From NCBI GenBank assembly GCA_047975205.1, contig JBKEDC010000012.1:62001-126000 (forward strand): a stretch of 64,000 bases of DNA. Reading direction: 5' to 3'. Position numbers and translations under genes: made by a program. The notes under the pieces were generated by a model that saw only the letters and a program-made list of their open reading frames with translations, did not search any database and had not been told where the DNA came from. This stretch comes from JBKEDC01 sp047975205 (GTDB lineage: Bacteria; Bacteroidota; Bacteroidia; Bacteroidales; Prolixibacteraceae). Shown here in pieces: positions 18,842 through 27,228 of the stretch. Numbering within the stretch: the stretch's first letter is position 1; the number at the start of each line of letters is the position of its first letter.

Positions 18842-20062
18842 ATGACATTAGATATTCAAAAAGTTCGTCAAGATTTTCCAATTCTTAATCAGAAGGTTTA
18901 TGGCAAACCTTTCATCTATCTCGATAGTGCCGCTTCAGCTCAAAAGCCGCTTCAGGTGCTGCAAAAGGAGGAACAACTGCACGTGGAGTATTATGGAAAT
19001 ATTCATAGGGGAGCACATTTTATGGCGGATAAGGCTACAGAGGAGTTTGAACAATCACGAGAATTAGTGCGTGAGTTTATAAATGCAGAACACACATCTG
19101 AAGTTATCTTTACTAAGGGAACAACAGAAAGCATCAATTTGGTAGCCTTTTCTTTTGGGGAAGCATTCATTAACGAAGGCGATGAAATATTAATCTCAGA
19201 AATGGAACATCATGCCAATATTGTGCCGTGGCAAATGATGGCACAGCGTAAGGGTGCAACAATAAAGGTACTTCCCTTTGCAGATAATGGTGAGTTGAAA
19301 TTGGAATTACTCGACGAGCTGTTGACCGATAAAACGAAAATTGTTTGCGTTGCCTATGTGGCAAACACTTTGGGTACTGTTAATCCGGTGAAAGAAATAG
19401 CAACTGAGGCACATGCCCTTGGGGCAAAAGTCTTGGTAGATGCTGCTCAAGCTGTTTCTCATCTTAAAATTGATGTGCAAACTATAGGTGCCGATTTCTT
19501 GGCTTTTTCAGCTCATAAACTTTACGGACCAAATGGAGTTGGGGTACTTTATGGAAAACAAGAACTATTAGAACTTATGCCTCCTTATCAGGGAGGAGGG
19601 GAAATGATTTCAGAGGTGAGCTTTTCAAAAACAACCTACAACGAATTACCTTATAAATTTGAGGCTGGTACGCCAAATATTATCGGGGTAATCGCTTTTG
19701 GTGAGACTATTAAATATTTCAATAGTTATTCCATCAAAGATTTGGCGAGTCACGAACATGAATTGCTCACTTATGCCACCGGAAAGCTAAAACAGATTAC
19801 CGGTATGCAAATTTATGGGGAAGCAGAACAAAAATCGGGAGTAATTACGTTTAACATCCAAGGTATCCACTCTTTTGATTTAAGCACCATGCTTGATAAA
19901 ATGGGTGTTGCAGTCAGGGCCGGACGATTATGTGCTGATACAGTAATGCAACATTATGATGTGCCAAGTACAGTGCGTATTTCATTTGGCATGTATAACA
20001 CGACAGAAGAGATTGATACCTTCATTCTTATTTTAAATAAGTTAGTACTCATGCTGAGCTAA
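18842..20062 (+). CDS. sufS: SufS-type cysteine desulfurase
   Basis: This PLP-dependent group II cysteine desulfurase supplies persulfide sulfur for Fe-S cluster assembly. The N-terminus 'DFPILNQKVYGKPFIYLDSAASAQKP' is characteristic. 'SEMEHHANIVPW' and 'VDAAQAVSHL' contribute PLP contacts, and the PLP lysine lies in 'FSAHKLYGPNGVG'. The catalytic cysteine is C364 in VAVRAGRLCADTVMQ. That loop differs from the usual RTGHHCAQP but keeps the Cys. The length of 406 residues is normal. The sufBCD partners are not in this window. pfkA follows 58 bases downstream on the same strand. Confidence 0.93.
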   Translation: MTLDIQKVRQDFPILNQKVYGKPFIYLDSAASAQKPLQVLQKEEQLHVEYYGNIHRGAHFMADKATEEFEQSRELVREFINAEHTSEVIFTKGTTESINLVAFSFGEAFINEGDEILISEMEHHANIVPWQMMAQRKGATIKVLPFADNGELKLELLDELLTDKTKIVCVAYVANTLGTVNPVKEIATEAHALGAKVLVDAAQAVSHLKIDVQTIGADFLAFSAHKLYGPNGVGVLYGKQELLELMPPYQGGGEMISEVSFSKTTYNELPYKFEAGTPNIIGVIAFGETIKYFNSYSIKDLASHEHELLTYATGKLKQITGMQIYGEAEQKSGVITFNIQGIHSFDLSTMLDKMGVAVRAGRLCADTVMQHYDVPSTVRISFGMYNTTEEIDTFILILNKLVLMLS

Positions 20063-20120
20063 TTGCGGTAAATAATAAAACACACTATAAAAATATAATA
20101 GACCAAACAACTAAAAGAGG

Positions 20121-21161
20121 ATGAATAAAAAGAAAGCTAAAAGAATAGGTATTTTAACTGCCGGAGGCGATTGTCCGGGTTTAAATGCAGCCATTCGAGG
20201 AGTGGCAAAAACGGCTATCGTGCAACATGGAATGGAAGTTTATGGCTTCCGTGCAGGCTATACCGGATTGTTGGAGAAAGACTATATTGAGTTTAATAAT
20301 ACGCATATGTCGGGTTTGTTAACTGCAGGAGGAACCATATTGGGAACTTCCAGAGAGAAGCCATTTAAAGCTCCTAAAGGAGAGGATCATAATCCTAAAC
20401 CGGATATTATTAAGCAAAACTACGAGGAAATGGGACTCGATGCCTTAGTTTGCATTGGTGGTAATGGCACGATGAAAACAGCGAATAAATTATCAGAGTT
20501 AGGATTAAATGTAGTAGGTATTCCAAAGACTATCGATAACGATGTGTGGGGAACTGATGTAACCTTTGGCTTCGATTCAGCTTTAAGTATTGCAACTGAT
20601 GCTATTGATAGGTTACATACCACTGCAAATTCACATCAACGTGTGATGATAATTGAAGTGATGGGACATCATGCCGGTTGGATTGCTCTTTATGCAGGAA
20701 TGGCAGGTGGAGGAGATATTATTCTCATCCCTGAATTAGAATATAATATTCGCTCAGTTTGCAAGAAGATTGAGGAACGCTACGAAAGCAATAAACCTTA
20801 TTCCATAGTGGTGGTTGCCGAAGGTATTGAACGCCCTAAGGGTATGTCGGCAGCCCGCCACTTGTCGGAAGCTATCCATACTTATACAGACATTGAAACT
20901 CGAGAAACAGTGTTGGGTTATGTGCAGCGAGGAGGTAGTCCGACACCAATGGATAGAATCTTAGCTACTCGTTACGGGGCTCATGCTACTGATTGCATCG
21001 CTCGTGGAGAATATGGCACTATGGTAGCTATTGAAAATAATGAGCTTACAACAATTCCTCTTGTCGAAGTCAGCGATAGACTTAGTTTAGTAACACCTGA
21101 GCATTCACTAATCCAACAGGGTAGGAGAATGGGGGTTTCTTTTGGCGATGAGTATTTATAG
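20121..21161 (+). CDS. pfkA: 6-phosphofructokinase, GGNG/PKTIDND variant
   Basis: Phosphofructokinase makes fructose 1,6-bisphosphate, the committed glycolytic step. The 346-residue protein has the nucleotide loop 'TAGGDCPGLNAA' (13-24), the phosphoryl-donor motif C111-I-G-G-N-G-T, and the catalytic PKTIDND (135-141). It also has 'MGHHAGWIAL' and 'GYVQRGGSPTP'. The position that is Asp in E. coli PfkA (GGDG) is Asn115. Gly116 is the ATP-type residue, while Lys136 is the residue shared with PPi-dependent and group III enzymes. The phosphoryl donor is therefore uncertain. The ATG at 20121 follows an AAGAGG ribosome-binding sequence. Confidence 0.93.
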   Translation: MNKKKAKRIGILTAGGDCPGLNAAIRGVAKTAIVQHGMEVYGFRAGYTGLLEKDYIEFNNTHMSGLLTAGGTILGTSREKPFKAPKGEDHNPKPDIIKQNYEEMGLDALVCIGGNGTMKTANKLSELGLNVVGIPKTIDNDVWGTDVTFGFDSALSIATDAIDRLHTTANSHQRVMIIEVMGHHAGWIALYAGMAGGGDIILIPELEYNIRSVCKKIEERYESNKPYSIVVVAEGIERPKGMSAARHLSEAIHTYTDIETRETVLGYVQRGGSPTPMDRILATRYGAHATDCIARGEYGTMVAIENNELTTIPLVEVSDRLSLVTPEHSLIQQGRRMGVSFGDEYL

Positions 21162-21368
21162 GAAAAAATTATTGAATTTAGTCAGCCTCATTGATCCCCT
21201 ACGTTTAAATTGGTTGCTGAGCAAAGTCGAGATGTATTTTGGTTTTGCCCAGTGACCATAAACAAACATATTTAATAGCTCATAATCAGAGTTGCTTTCT
21301 ATCATTGTATTTACTTGCTCCTTTTAATCTATTACATTTTTTTCAACCAGGTAAAATTGATGTTGAAA

Positions 21369-22016
21369 CTATTTTTGAATACTTCGAAGTATGACTTCGT
21401 AGCTTGCCGATCCACAATTAAAAAGCAAGTCAATGATGCTTATGTTTTGCTGAAAACTAAACTTGTGATCAAATACTTGAGAATAGGGCATTGCTTTAAA
21501 GTTTGTATCTTCTCTTGCTTTTTGAATTTTAGGGTGTATGCTCTCTCTAAAATTTATTCCTGAAGGTTCGAATTCTTCAAAACTCTTGGTTAGTTGTATT
21601 TTTCTATCAAGTTCTAAAATATTTAAAATACATTGTATTATTTCCATATTGAAATCAAGAAGGTATTTATATCTTCTTTGAAAGAAAAGTTTAAAATCAT
21701 CGGCTAATATCTCAAAAAAAGGGGTAGAGTTGTAAGCTGATACTATGGCATTCCAATGGATATGCTGCCAAGGGGTATCGTAGGCAATCTGCACATCTTT
21801 TATTTGTTGCTTAGAATTTCCTTTTACGATTGGCAGTGTGAGTGTTTCTTTGCCGTTGGCACTTAATATGACGCATCTGTTTCTATAGGTTTGTTTGGAG
21901 AAATTCTCGTAAGCCTCAATCCATATTTTATCATACATTAAGAATTTACTTATATATTGCACTGGTGGAAGATAGGCTGTGCTCAGTAAAATAGATTTGC
22001 TATTCATCTTCGTCAA
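21369..22016 (-). CDS. WbqC-like family protein
   Basis: The 215-residue protein opens with 'LLSTAYLPPVQYISKFL', followed by 'IEAYENFSKQTYRNRCVI' and 'LTLPIVKG', the conserved blocks of the WbqC-like family. Family members occur near surface-polysaccharide genes in some bacteria, and a role in sugar modification is suspected but unproven. It overlaps the 3' end of the LapA-like gene by 17 bases, indicating translational coupling. Met4 (22007) is an alternative start. No membrane segment is seen. Confidence 0.85.
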   Translation of the reverse strand: MTKMNSKSILLSTAYLPPVQYISKFLMYDKIWIEAYENFSKQTYRNRCVILSANGKETLTLPIVKGNSKQQIKDVQIAYDTPWQHIHWNAIVSAYNSTPFFEILADDFKLFFQRRYKYLLDFNMEIIQCILNILELDRKIQLTKSFEEFEPSGINFRESIHPKIQKAREDTNFKAMPYSQVFDHKFSFQQNISIIDLLFNCGSASYEVILRSIQK

Positions 22017-22359
22017 AAATGGATTGTTTGCCTTCGCTTGCTATTATTTCTCCTTCCGGATGTTTTACCATCTTTTCTGAGCTAATTGTTTTTTGTTCTG
22101 ATTGTCTTATTGATTCTTTCAATGCGTCAACCTCTTTACTCAGCATCTTAATTTTAGATTTTTGTTTCCAGCTCTTGGGAATATAAATTCCCATACTCAC
22201 GACTATTCCCATCAATATGCAAGTGAAAATAGTTAATGCTAAGGGAATCTGTTTGATGGTCCAAAAAAGAATGTTTACATCAATTGTTTGGGTGTTTTGA
22301 AGCGTAAACACAACTAGTAATAGAGCTAAAACTAATAAAAGTATAAGAGCAAAAGTCAT
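22000..22359 (-). CDS. LapA-domain (DUF1049) membrane protein
   Basis: This small inner-membrane protein of 119 residues has two transmembrane helices (about residues 1-20 and 38-60) separated by 'LQNTQTIDVNILFWTIKQIPLAL', the LapA/DUF1049 signature. A charged C-terminal tail of about 55 residues probably forms a coiled coil in the cytoplasm. E. coli LapA (YciS) acts with LapB in control of lipopolysaccharide synthesis; a lapB is not seen here. The ATG at 22359 is chosen because the longer start at 22398 would sit inside the lepB terminator hairpin. Confidence 0.8.
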   Translation of the reverse strand: MTFALILLLVLALLLVVFTLQNTQTIDVNILFWTIKQIPLALTIFTCILMGIVVSMGIYIPKSWKQKSKIKMLSKEVDALKESIRQSEQKTISSEKMVKHPEGEIIASEGKQSIFDEDE

Positions 22360-22388
22360 AAGTACGTTTTGTTTAAGGTAAATAAAAT

Positions 22389-22424
22389 AAAGTGTCATTC
22401 CTTAATTAAAAGAAAGGACACTTT
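22389..22424 (-). terminator. terminator of the dapB-lepB transcript
   Basis: Outer arms AAAGTGTC (22389-22396) and GACACTTT (22417-22424) are complementary, with a partial inner stem. On the minus strand a U-rich run follows (A/T-rich 22379-22391 on the plus strand). It begins just after the lepB stop at 22431. Confidence 0.7.
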
Positions 22425-22430
22425 ACTGTT

Positions 22431-23774
22431 TTAGTTCACTTTAGAAAACCCCCTGTTCCAACGAATGTTGAAAGGGAAGGTTTTGTCTTTATCTAGGGAA
22501 AGCCAAATAAATACAGCCTTACCTACTATGTGATCTTCAGGAACAAATCCCCAATATCTAGAATCAGCAGAGTTATGGCGATTATCACCCATCATCCAAT
22601 AATAATTCATGGCAAATGTATAGCTTGTAACTAACTTGCCATCAATGTAAACATCATTATCGTCTATTTTGACATCGTGTTTCTCATAGGCATGAATAAT
22701 GCGCTCATAGAGTGGAAGGTTGTTAACTGTAAGTGGAATAGTTTCTCCTTTTTTAGGAACAAATATAGGACCGAAATTATCTACATTCCATGGATAGTTT
22801 TTGTTGAAAGGGAAAATGTTTTTATCCCAATCAGTAGCCGGAATAATAAGTTGTTTTACTTTGTCAACTACAGGGATAGCTTCCATTTGTCCTACCATTT
22901 CGTTAGTCATTGGAAACATATATTTACCTCCTCCGTATGCTTCTCTATCTGCTTTTGATATGCCAATTTTATCTAGAGAAGCATCGCTTAAGCCAACAGT
23001 TCCATTTGTCTTTACAAAGTAGTTGTGCTGAATACCGTTAAATACTTCTTGCTTACTGTCGTTGACGAAGAGTTGTCCATCAACAATAACCAACTTATCG
23101 CCGGGAATACCCACACATCGTTTGATATAGTTTTCACACTTATCAACAGGACGAGAAATAATCTTACCAAATGTACGTTTATCAGTATTTACACGTTGCC
23201 AACCTAATTCTCTAACTAATCCATAATAGCTTTGTTGAGGGAAATTAGTTGCGACTGTATCTCCTTCAGGAAAATTAAATACTACTACGTCGTTTCTTTT
23301 GACATCTCCAAATCCTTTCATACGACGATAATCATTTTGAATTAATGTAGAGTATGATGGCATATTTTTTGTTAGAGGCATGGTATGATGCACAAAAGGG
23401 AAGGAAAGTGGGGTTTCCGGAACTCGAGGGCCATAAGCTGTTTTACTTACAAATAAAAAATCTCCGACAAGCATTGACTTTTCCATCGATGACGTAGGGA
23501 TTGTGTATGCCTCAATAAAAAAACTTCTAATAAAAGTTGCTGCAATGACAGCAAATATAATTGCATCAATCCATTCTACAGTTTTGGTCTGTTTGCCATT
23601 GGGTGGATTTTTCTTCTTCCAAAAAGCCCAATGTACCTTTTTGCTGATATAAATATCAAAGATTAAGCCCAGACCAATGAGCCACCAATAATTACCTAGC
23701 CAAATTACCCATAGTAAATAGGCTAAACCAACCACTGCAAACTTAAACCATTTATTTCTTAATATAGTAAACAT
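22431..23774 (-). CDS. lepB: signal peptidase I
   Basis: LepB cleaves Sec and Tat signal peptides on the outer face of the inner membrane. The 447-residue protein has two N-terminal membrane segments (about 12-42) and a third near 68-86. The catalytic serine is S96 (IPTSSMEKSM) and the general-base lysine K218 (YIKRCVGIPGD). The C-terminal box 'MGDNRHNSADSRYWGFVPEDHIVGKA' is split over conserved segments. It is longer than the E. coli enzyme because of insertions between catalytic boxes, as usual in Bacteroidota. It lies one base downstream of dapB, in one operon. Confidence 0.96.
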   Translation of the reverse strand: MFTILRNKWFKFAVVGLAYLLWVIWLGNYWWLIGLGLIFDIYISKKVHWAFWKKKNPPNGKQTKTVEWIDAIIFAVIAATFIRSFFIEAYTIPTSSMEKSMLVGDFLFVSKTAYGPRVPETPLSFPFVHHTMPLTKNMPSYSTLIQNDYRRMKGFGDVKRNDVVVFNFPEGDTVATNFPQQSYYGLVRELGWQRVNTDKRTFGKIISRPVDKCENYIKRCVGIPGDKLVIVDGQLFVNDSKQEVFNGIQHNYFVKTNGTVGLSDASLDKIGISKADREAYGGGKYMFPMTNEMVGQMEAIPVVDKVKQLIIPATDWDKNIFPFNKNYPWNVDNFGPIFVPKKGETIPLTVNNLPLYERIIHAYEKHDVKIDDNDVYIDGKLVTSYTFAMNYYWMMGDNRHNSADSRYWGFVPEDHIVGKAVFIWLSLDKDKTFPFNIRWNRGFSKVN

Positions 23775-23775
23775 A

Positions 23776-24492
23776 TTATTTTAAATTTAGAAGATCGTTC
23801 ATTGATAAGATTCCTTTCTTGTCAACGGAATATTCTGCAGCGATAACAGCACCTAAGGCAAAACCTTGGCGGCTTTTAGCGCTGTGTTCAATCATGATGT
23901 GATCAACCTCAGATTCATATTTCACGCGATGTATCCCGGGCACTTCTCCTTCTCGAGTAGCCTCTATATGCATTTCATCTTTATTTTTTACATCAGAGAG
24001 TGTCCACTTGCTTTTAGTGTAGTTTTCAAATATACCTTCTGCTAGTGTAATAGCAGTACCGCTTGGTTCATCTAATTTATGAATATGATGCACCTCTTCC
24101 ATGCTGACATCATAACCTTCTCTACCTTTCATAAGCTTAGCCAATTGTTTGTTTAGGGCAAAGAATAAGTTTACCCCCAAACTAAAGTTTGATGTGTAAA
24201 AGAAAGTACTATTATGGGTTTGTATATCTTCAATTATTTCATCATATTGAGCTAGCCAGCCCGTTGTGCCGCTAACTACAGGGACTTTTGCCTCAAAGCA
24301 AAGTTTATAATTAGAAACCGCCGATGCCGGAATCGAGAATTCAATAGCAACATCTGCTTTTTTAAGATTTTCAATAGTTAAATCAGCCTGATTGGTAACA
24401 TCAATGATTAAAACCACTTCATGACCGCGATTAAGAGCTATTTGTTCTATGGTTTTACCCATCTTACCATATCCAATAAGTGCAATTTTCAT
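23776..24492 (-). CDS. dapB: 4-hydroxy-tetrahydrodipicolinate reductase
   Basis: DapB reduces the dihydrodipicolinate precursor in lysine and diaminopimelate synthesis. The 238-residue protein has the Rossmann loop GYGKMGKTIEQ at the N-terminus, 'SGTTGW' at the cofactor cleft, and the catalytic block 'EVHHIHKLDEPSGTAITLAE' with the His pair and the Lys/Ser/Gly/Thr substrate residues. It is slightly shorter than the E. coli protein, as in other Bacteroidota. It is the first gene of a two-gene operon with lepB. Confidence 0.96.
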   Translation of the reverse strand: MKIALIGYGKMGKTIEQIALNRGHEVVLIIDVTNQADLTIENLKKADVAIEFSIPASAVSNYKLCFEAKVPVVSGTTGWLAQYDEIIEDIQTHNSTFFYTSNFSLGVNLFFALNKQLAKLMKGREGYDVSMEEVHHIHKLDEPSGTAITLAEGIFENYTKSKWTLSDVKNKDEMHIEATREGEVPGIHRVKYESEVDHIMIEHSAKSRQGFALGAVIAAEYSVDKKGILSMNDLLNLK

Positions 24493-24665
24493 AATTATTC
24501 TGAATCTTTTAATTTAAATGGAAGCCTTAAGCTACCAAACTACAAATATAAAAACTAGAATTAAAGGTCATGTGCTTTTTCGCTATTTTTTAGGTGAGAA
24601 GGTACGCACTACGAACTAATCGCAGATACACTACCCTGTAATGCCTTAAATTATTTATATTTTTA

Positions 24666-24673
24666 TACTTTTG
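24666..24673 (+). promoter_or_regulatory. candidate -7 box upstream of the M3 peptidase
   Basis: TACTTTTG matches TAnnTTTG and ends 31 bases before the ATG at 24705. A clear -33 TTG is not visible at the usual distance. Confidence 0.4.
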
Positions 24674-24704
24674 TTAGAATTAGATAAATAATTAAATATT
24701 TTTT

Positions 24705-26813
24705 ATGAGAGAAACTTTACCTATTGTGCTATTGAGCATTTCTACAATGATAATGTCATGTTCTACGAAAACAGACGAGCATCAGAATCCATTTTTATCG
24801 GAATACACCACACCATTTCAAATCCCTCCTTTCGAACAAATACATCCGACTGATTTTGAGGATGCTTTTAAGAAGGGTAGAGACGAACATAATGCAAATA
24901 TTCGGCAAATTATTGAGAATGTAGATGAACCAAACTTTAAGAATACGATTGAAGCTATTGAATATAGCAGTCCACTATTAGATAGAGTGGGCTCTGTCTT
25001 TTATAATTTGACGAGCTGCAATACTAACGATGATATAAAAACTATTGCGGCCGATTTAGCTCCAATAATGTCGGCACACTACGATGCGATAAGCATGAAT
25101 GCTGATTTGTTCGCAAAGGTTAAAGCGGTTTATGACCTTCGAGAAAAGTTGAACTTAAATCAAGAGCAACAAGAATTACTGGAAGACACCTATAAAGGTT
25201 TTGTTCGTTCAGGTGCTTTACTAAATGAGAATGATAAATCTACACTGAGTAAAATTAATCAAGAATTATCGAGTCTGACTTTGAAGTTTGGCGAGAATGT
25301 GTTGGCCGAAACTAATAGTTATGAAATGATTATTGATAATAAAGCCGATCTAGCCGGACTTTCAGAATCAATGATTGCAAGGGCTGCAGCTGAAGCTGCA
25401 GGCAAGGGCTATGAAGGGAAGTGGTTATTTACTACACAGCGTTCAAGTTGTGATCCTTTTTTGGCAAATGCAAAAAATAGAGGGTTACGAGAAAAACTCT
25501 ATACAGCTTACACCATGAGAGGAGATAATGACAATGAATTTGATAATAAAAATATTATCATTCAGATGGTAAATCTTCGTTTAGCAAAAGCAAATCTATT
25601 GGGATATGAATCTCATGCAGCTTATGTGCTTGAAAATGCCATGGCGAAGAATGCAGCTAAAGTATATGCCAAGCTAAATAGTATTATGGAGAAATCTTCG
25701 CGTGTGGCAAAGCAAGAGCTAGCCGACATGCAAGCTATTGTTGACGATGAAGGCGGAAATTTTAAAATACAGGCTTGGGATTGGGCCTATTACACCGAAA
25801 AGGTTCGGAAACGAAAGTATGATTTAAATGCTAATGATCTAGCTCCATATTTTGAGTTGAATAACGTAGTTAAGAGTGCATTTTTCACCATTAAGAATCT
25901 ATACGGATTACAAATCACGCCACTCAGTAATGTGCCTCTTCCGCATCCGGATGCTGAGGCATATGAAGTGAAAGAAGCGAATGGAGATGCAGTTGGCGTA
26001 CTATATCTGGATTACTTTGCACGCGAAAGTAAAAAAGGAGGAGCTTGGATGAGTTCTTATCGCAAGCAAGAAATTAAAGATGGCAAATTCATCCATCCGA
26101 TTATTACCACATGTTATAATTTTTCAAAACCTATTGAGGGTCAGCCTGCTTTAATCTCTTTTGACGAAGCTACTACTATATTTCACGAATTAGGCCATGC
26201 TTTGCATGGTTTGCTTTCTAATTGTCAATATCATTCTTTATCGGGCACTGCTGTTTCTCGTGATTTTGTGGAGTTGCCTTCACAAATGCTTGAACATTGG
26301 GTGAGTGAACCGGAGGTAATGGCTGTATATGCTAATCATTACAAAACGGGTGAAGTTATGCCGGAGGAATTGAAAAATAAGATGCTGAATAGTATTAAGT
26401 TCAATCAAGGTTTTATGACTACAGAATACCTAGGCGCAGCCATTTTAGATATGGATTACCATAGTAGAACTGAACCATTAATACAAGGTATTAGAGAATT
26501 TGAGAAGCAATCGAATAAGGCAATGAAGTTACTTCCTGAAATTACAAATCGTTACAGAAGTACTTACTTTAGTCATATTTTTGCCGGTGGTTATTCTGCC
26601 GGATACTACGCCTATATTTGGGCTGCTATTCTAGATTCTGATGCTTTCGCAGCATTTAAAGCCAATGGCATCTTTGATTCCGAAACAGCAATAAAATTTC
26701 GCCAGAACATTTTAGAAAAAGGAGGTACGGAAGAACCGATGAAATTGTATAAAGATTTTAGAGGTGAAGAACCGAATGAAAAGTACTTATTAGACGATAG
26801 AGGTTTATTGTAA
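24705..26813 (+). CDS. dcp: M3 family metallopeptidase (Dcp-like), lipoprotein
   Basis: This is a peptidyl-dipeptidase/oligopeptidase A-type zinc peptidase of 702 residues. The zinc motif is H494-E-L-G-H498 (FHELGHALHG), with a downstream glutamate in 'DFVELPSQMLEHW'. The C-terminal 'FAGGYSAGYYAYIWA' is the conserved substrate-binding block. An N-terminal lipobox (IMSC, Cys at about residue 20) predicts a lipid-anchored periplasmic or outer-membrane location, unlike cytoplasmic E. coli Dcp. This fits amino-acid-fermenting Bacteroidales that use secreted peptidases. It is a single gene with a strong terminator. Confidence 0.93.
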   Translation: MRETLPIVLLSISTMIMSCSTKTDEHQNPFLSEYTTPFQIPPFEQIHPTDFEDAFKKGRDEHNANIRQIIENVDEPNFKNTIEAIEYSSPLLDRVGSVFYNLTSCNTNDDIKTIAADLAPIMSAHYDAISMNADLFAKVKAVYDLREKLNLNQEQQELLEDTYKGFVRSGALLNENDKSTLSKINQELSSLTLKFGENVLAETNSYEMIIDNKADLAGLSESMIARAAAEAAGKGYEGKWLFTTQRSSCDPFLANAKNRGLREKLYTAYTMRGDNDNEFDNKNIIIQMVNLRLAKANLLGYESHAAYVLENAMAKNAAKVYAKLNSIMEKSSRVAKQELADMQAIVDDEGGNFKIQAWDWAYYTEKVRKRKYDLNANDLAPYFELNNVVKSAFFTIKNLYGLQITPLSNVPLPHPDAEAYEVKEANGDAVGVLYLDYFARESKKGGAWMSSYRKQEIKDGKFIHPIITTCYNFSKPIEGQPALISFDEATTIFHELGHALHGLLSNCQYHSLSGTAVSRDFVELPSQMLEHWVSEPEVMAVYANHYKTGEVMPEELKNKMLNSIKFNQGFMTTEYLGAAILDMDYHSRTEPLIQGIREFEKQSNKAMKLLPEITNRYRSTYFSHIFAGGYSAGYYAYIWAAILDSDAFAAFKANGIFDSETAIKFRQNILEKGGTEEPMKLYKDFRGEEPNEKYLLDDRGLL

Positions 26814-26834
26814 CATTACATTGCTACTTAACCC

Positions 26835-26871
26835 AAGAAATAGCTTTTCGAATCTCGAAAAGCTATTTCTT
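26835..26871 (+). terminator. terminator of the M3 peptidase gene
   Basis: Perfect 17-bp arms at 26835-26851 and 26855-26871 enclose a three-base loop and end in a T-rich run. It starts 22 bases after the stop codon. Confidence 0.9.
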
Positions 26872-27228
26872 TATCGGTCGTATATTTAAACTTTGACGTG
26901 GAAACTATGTGAAATCGGGTAATATTTTTAAAGGTTAGAACGCCTATATTTTCTGCATATAAGAACATAAAACTGTTTTTACTGCTTATTATTCCTATAG
27001 GATAGCATAAAATAATGCTAATTGGCTTCATGTTGAATCGATAATTGAAATAAAAACTGTTTTTTCACCCATAACTTTTCAAGAAATAGTGCAAAAACTA
27101 TATTTTGCGGTGATTCTTTCCAAGAAATGATGTAAGAAATGAATGAAAGTTAATGTGATTTATTGATAAATATCTTTAAATCAGACTATTGTTTTTTTGT
27201 TTATTTGAGATAAGGAAACAAAACCGAG
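26872..27228. other. intergenic region, no gene seen
   Basis: These 357 AT-rich bases lie between the convergent M3 peptidase and the rRNA methyltransferase. I find no RNA gene, extended inverted repeat or credible small open frame. A 67-codon minus-strand frame here has no recognisable features. Confidence 0.4.

Noticed and set aside
18648..18881. 77-codon minus-strand frame between the YkgJ-type gene and sufS
   Set aside because: It overlaps the conserved start of sufS and shows no conserved features.
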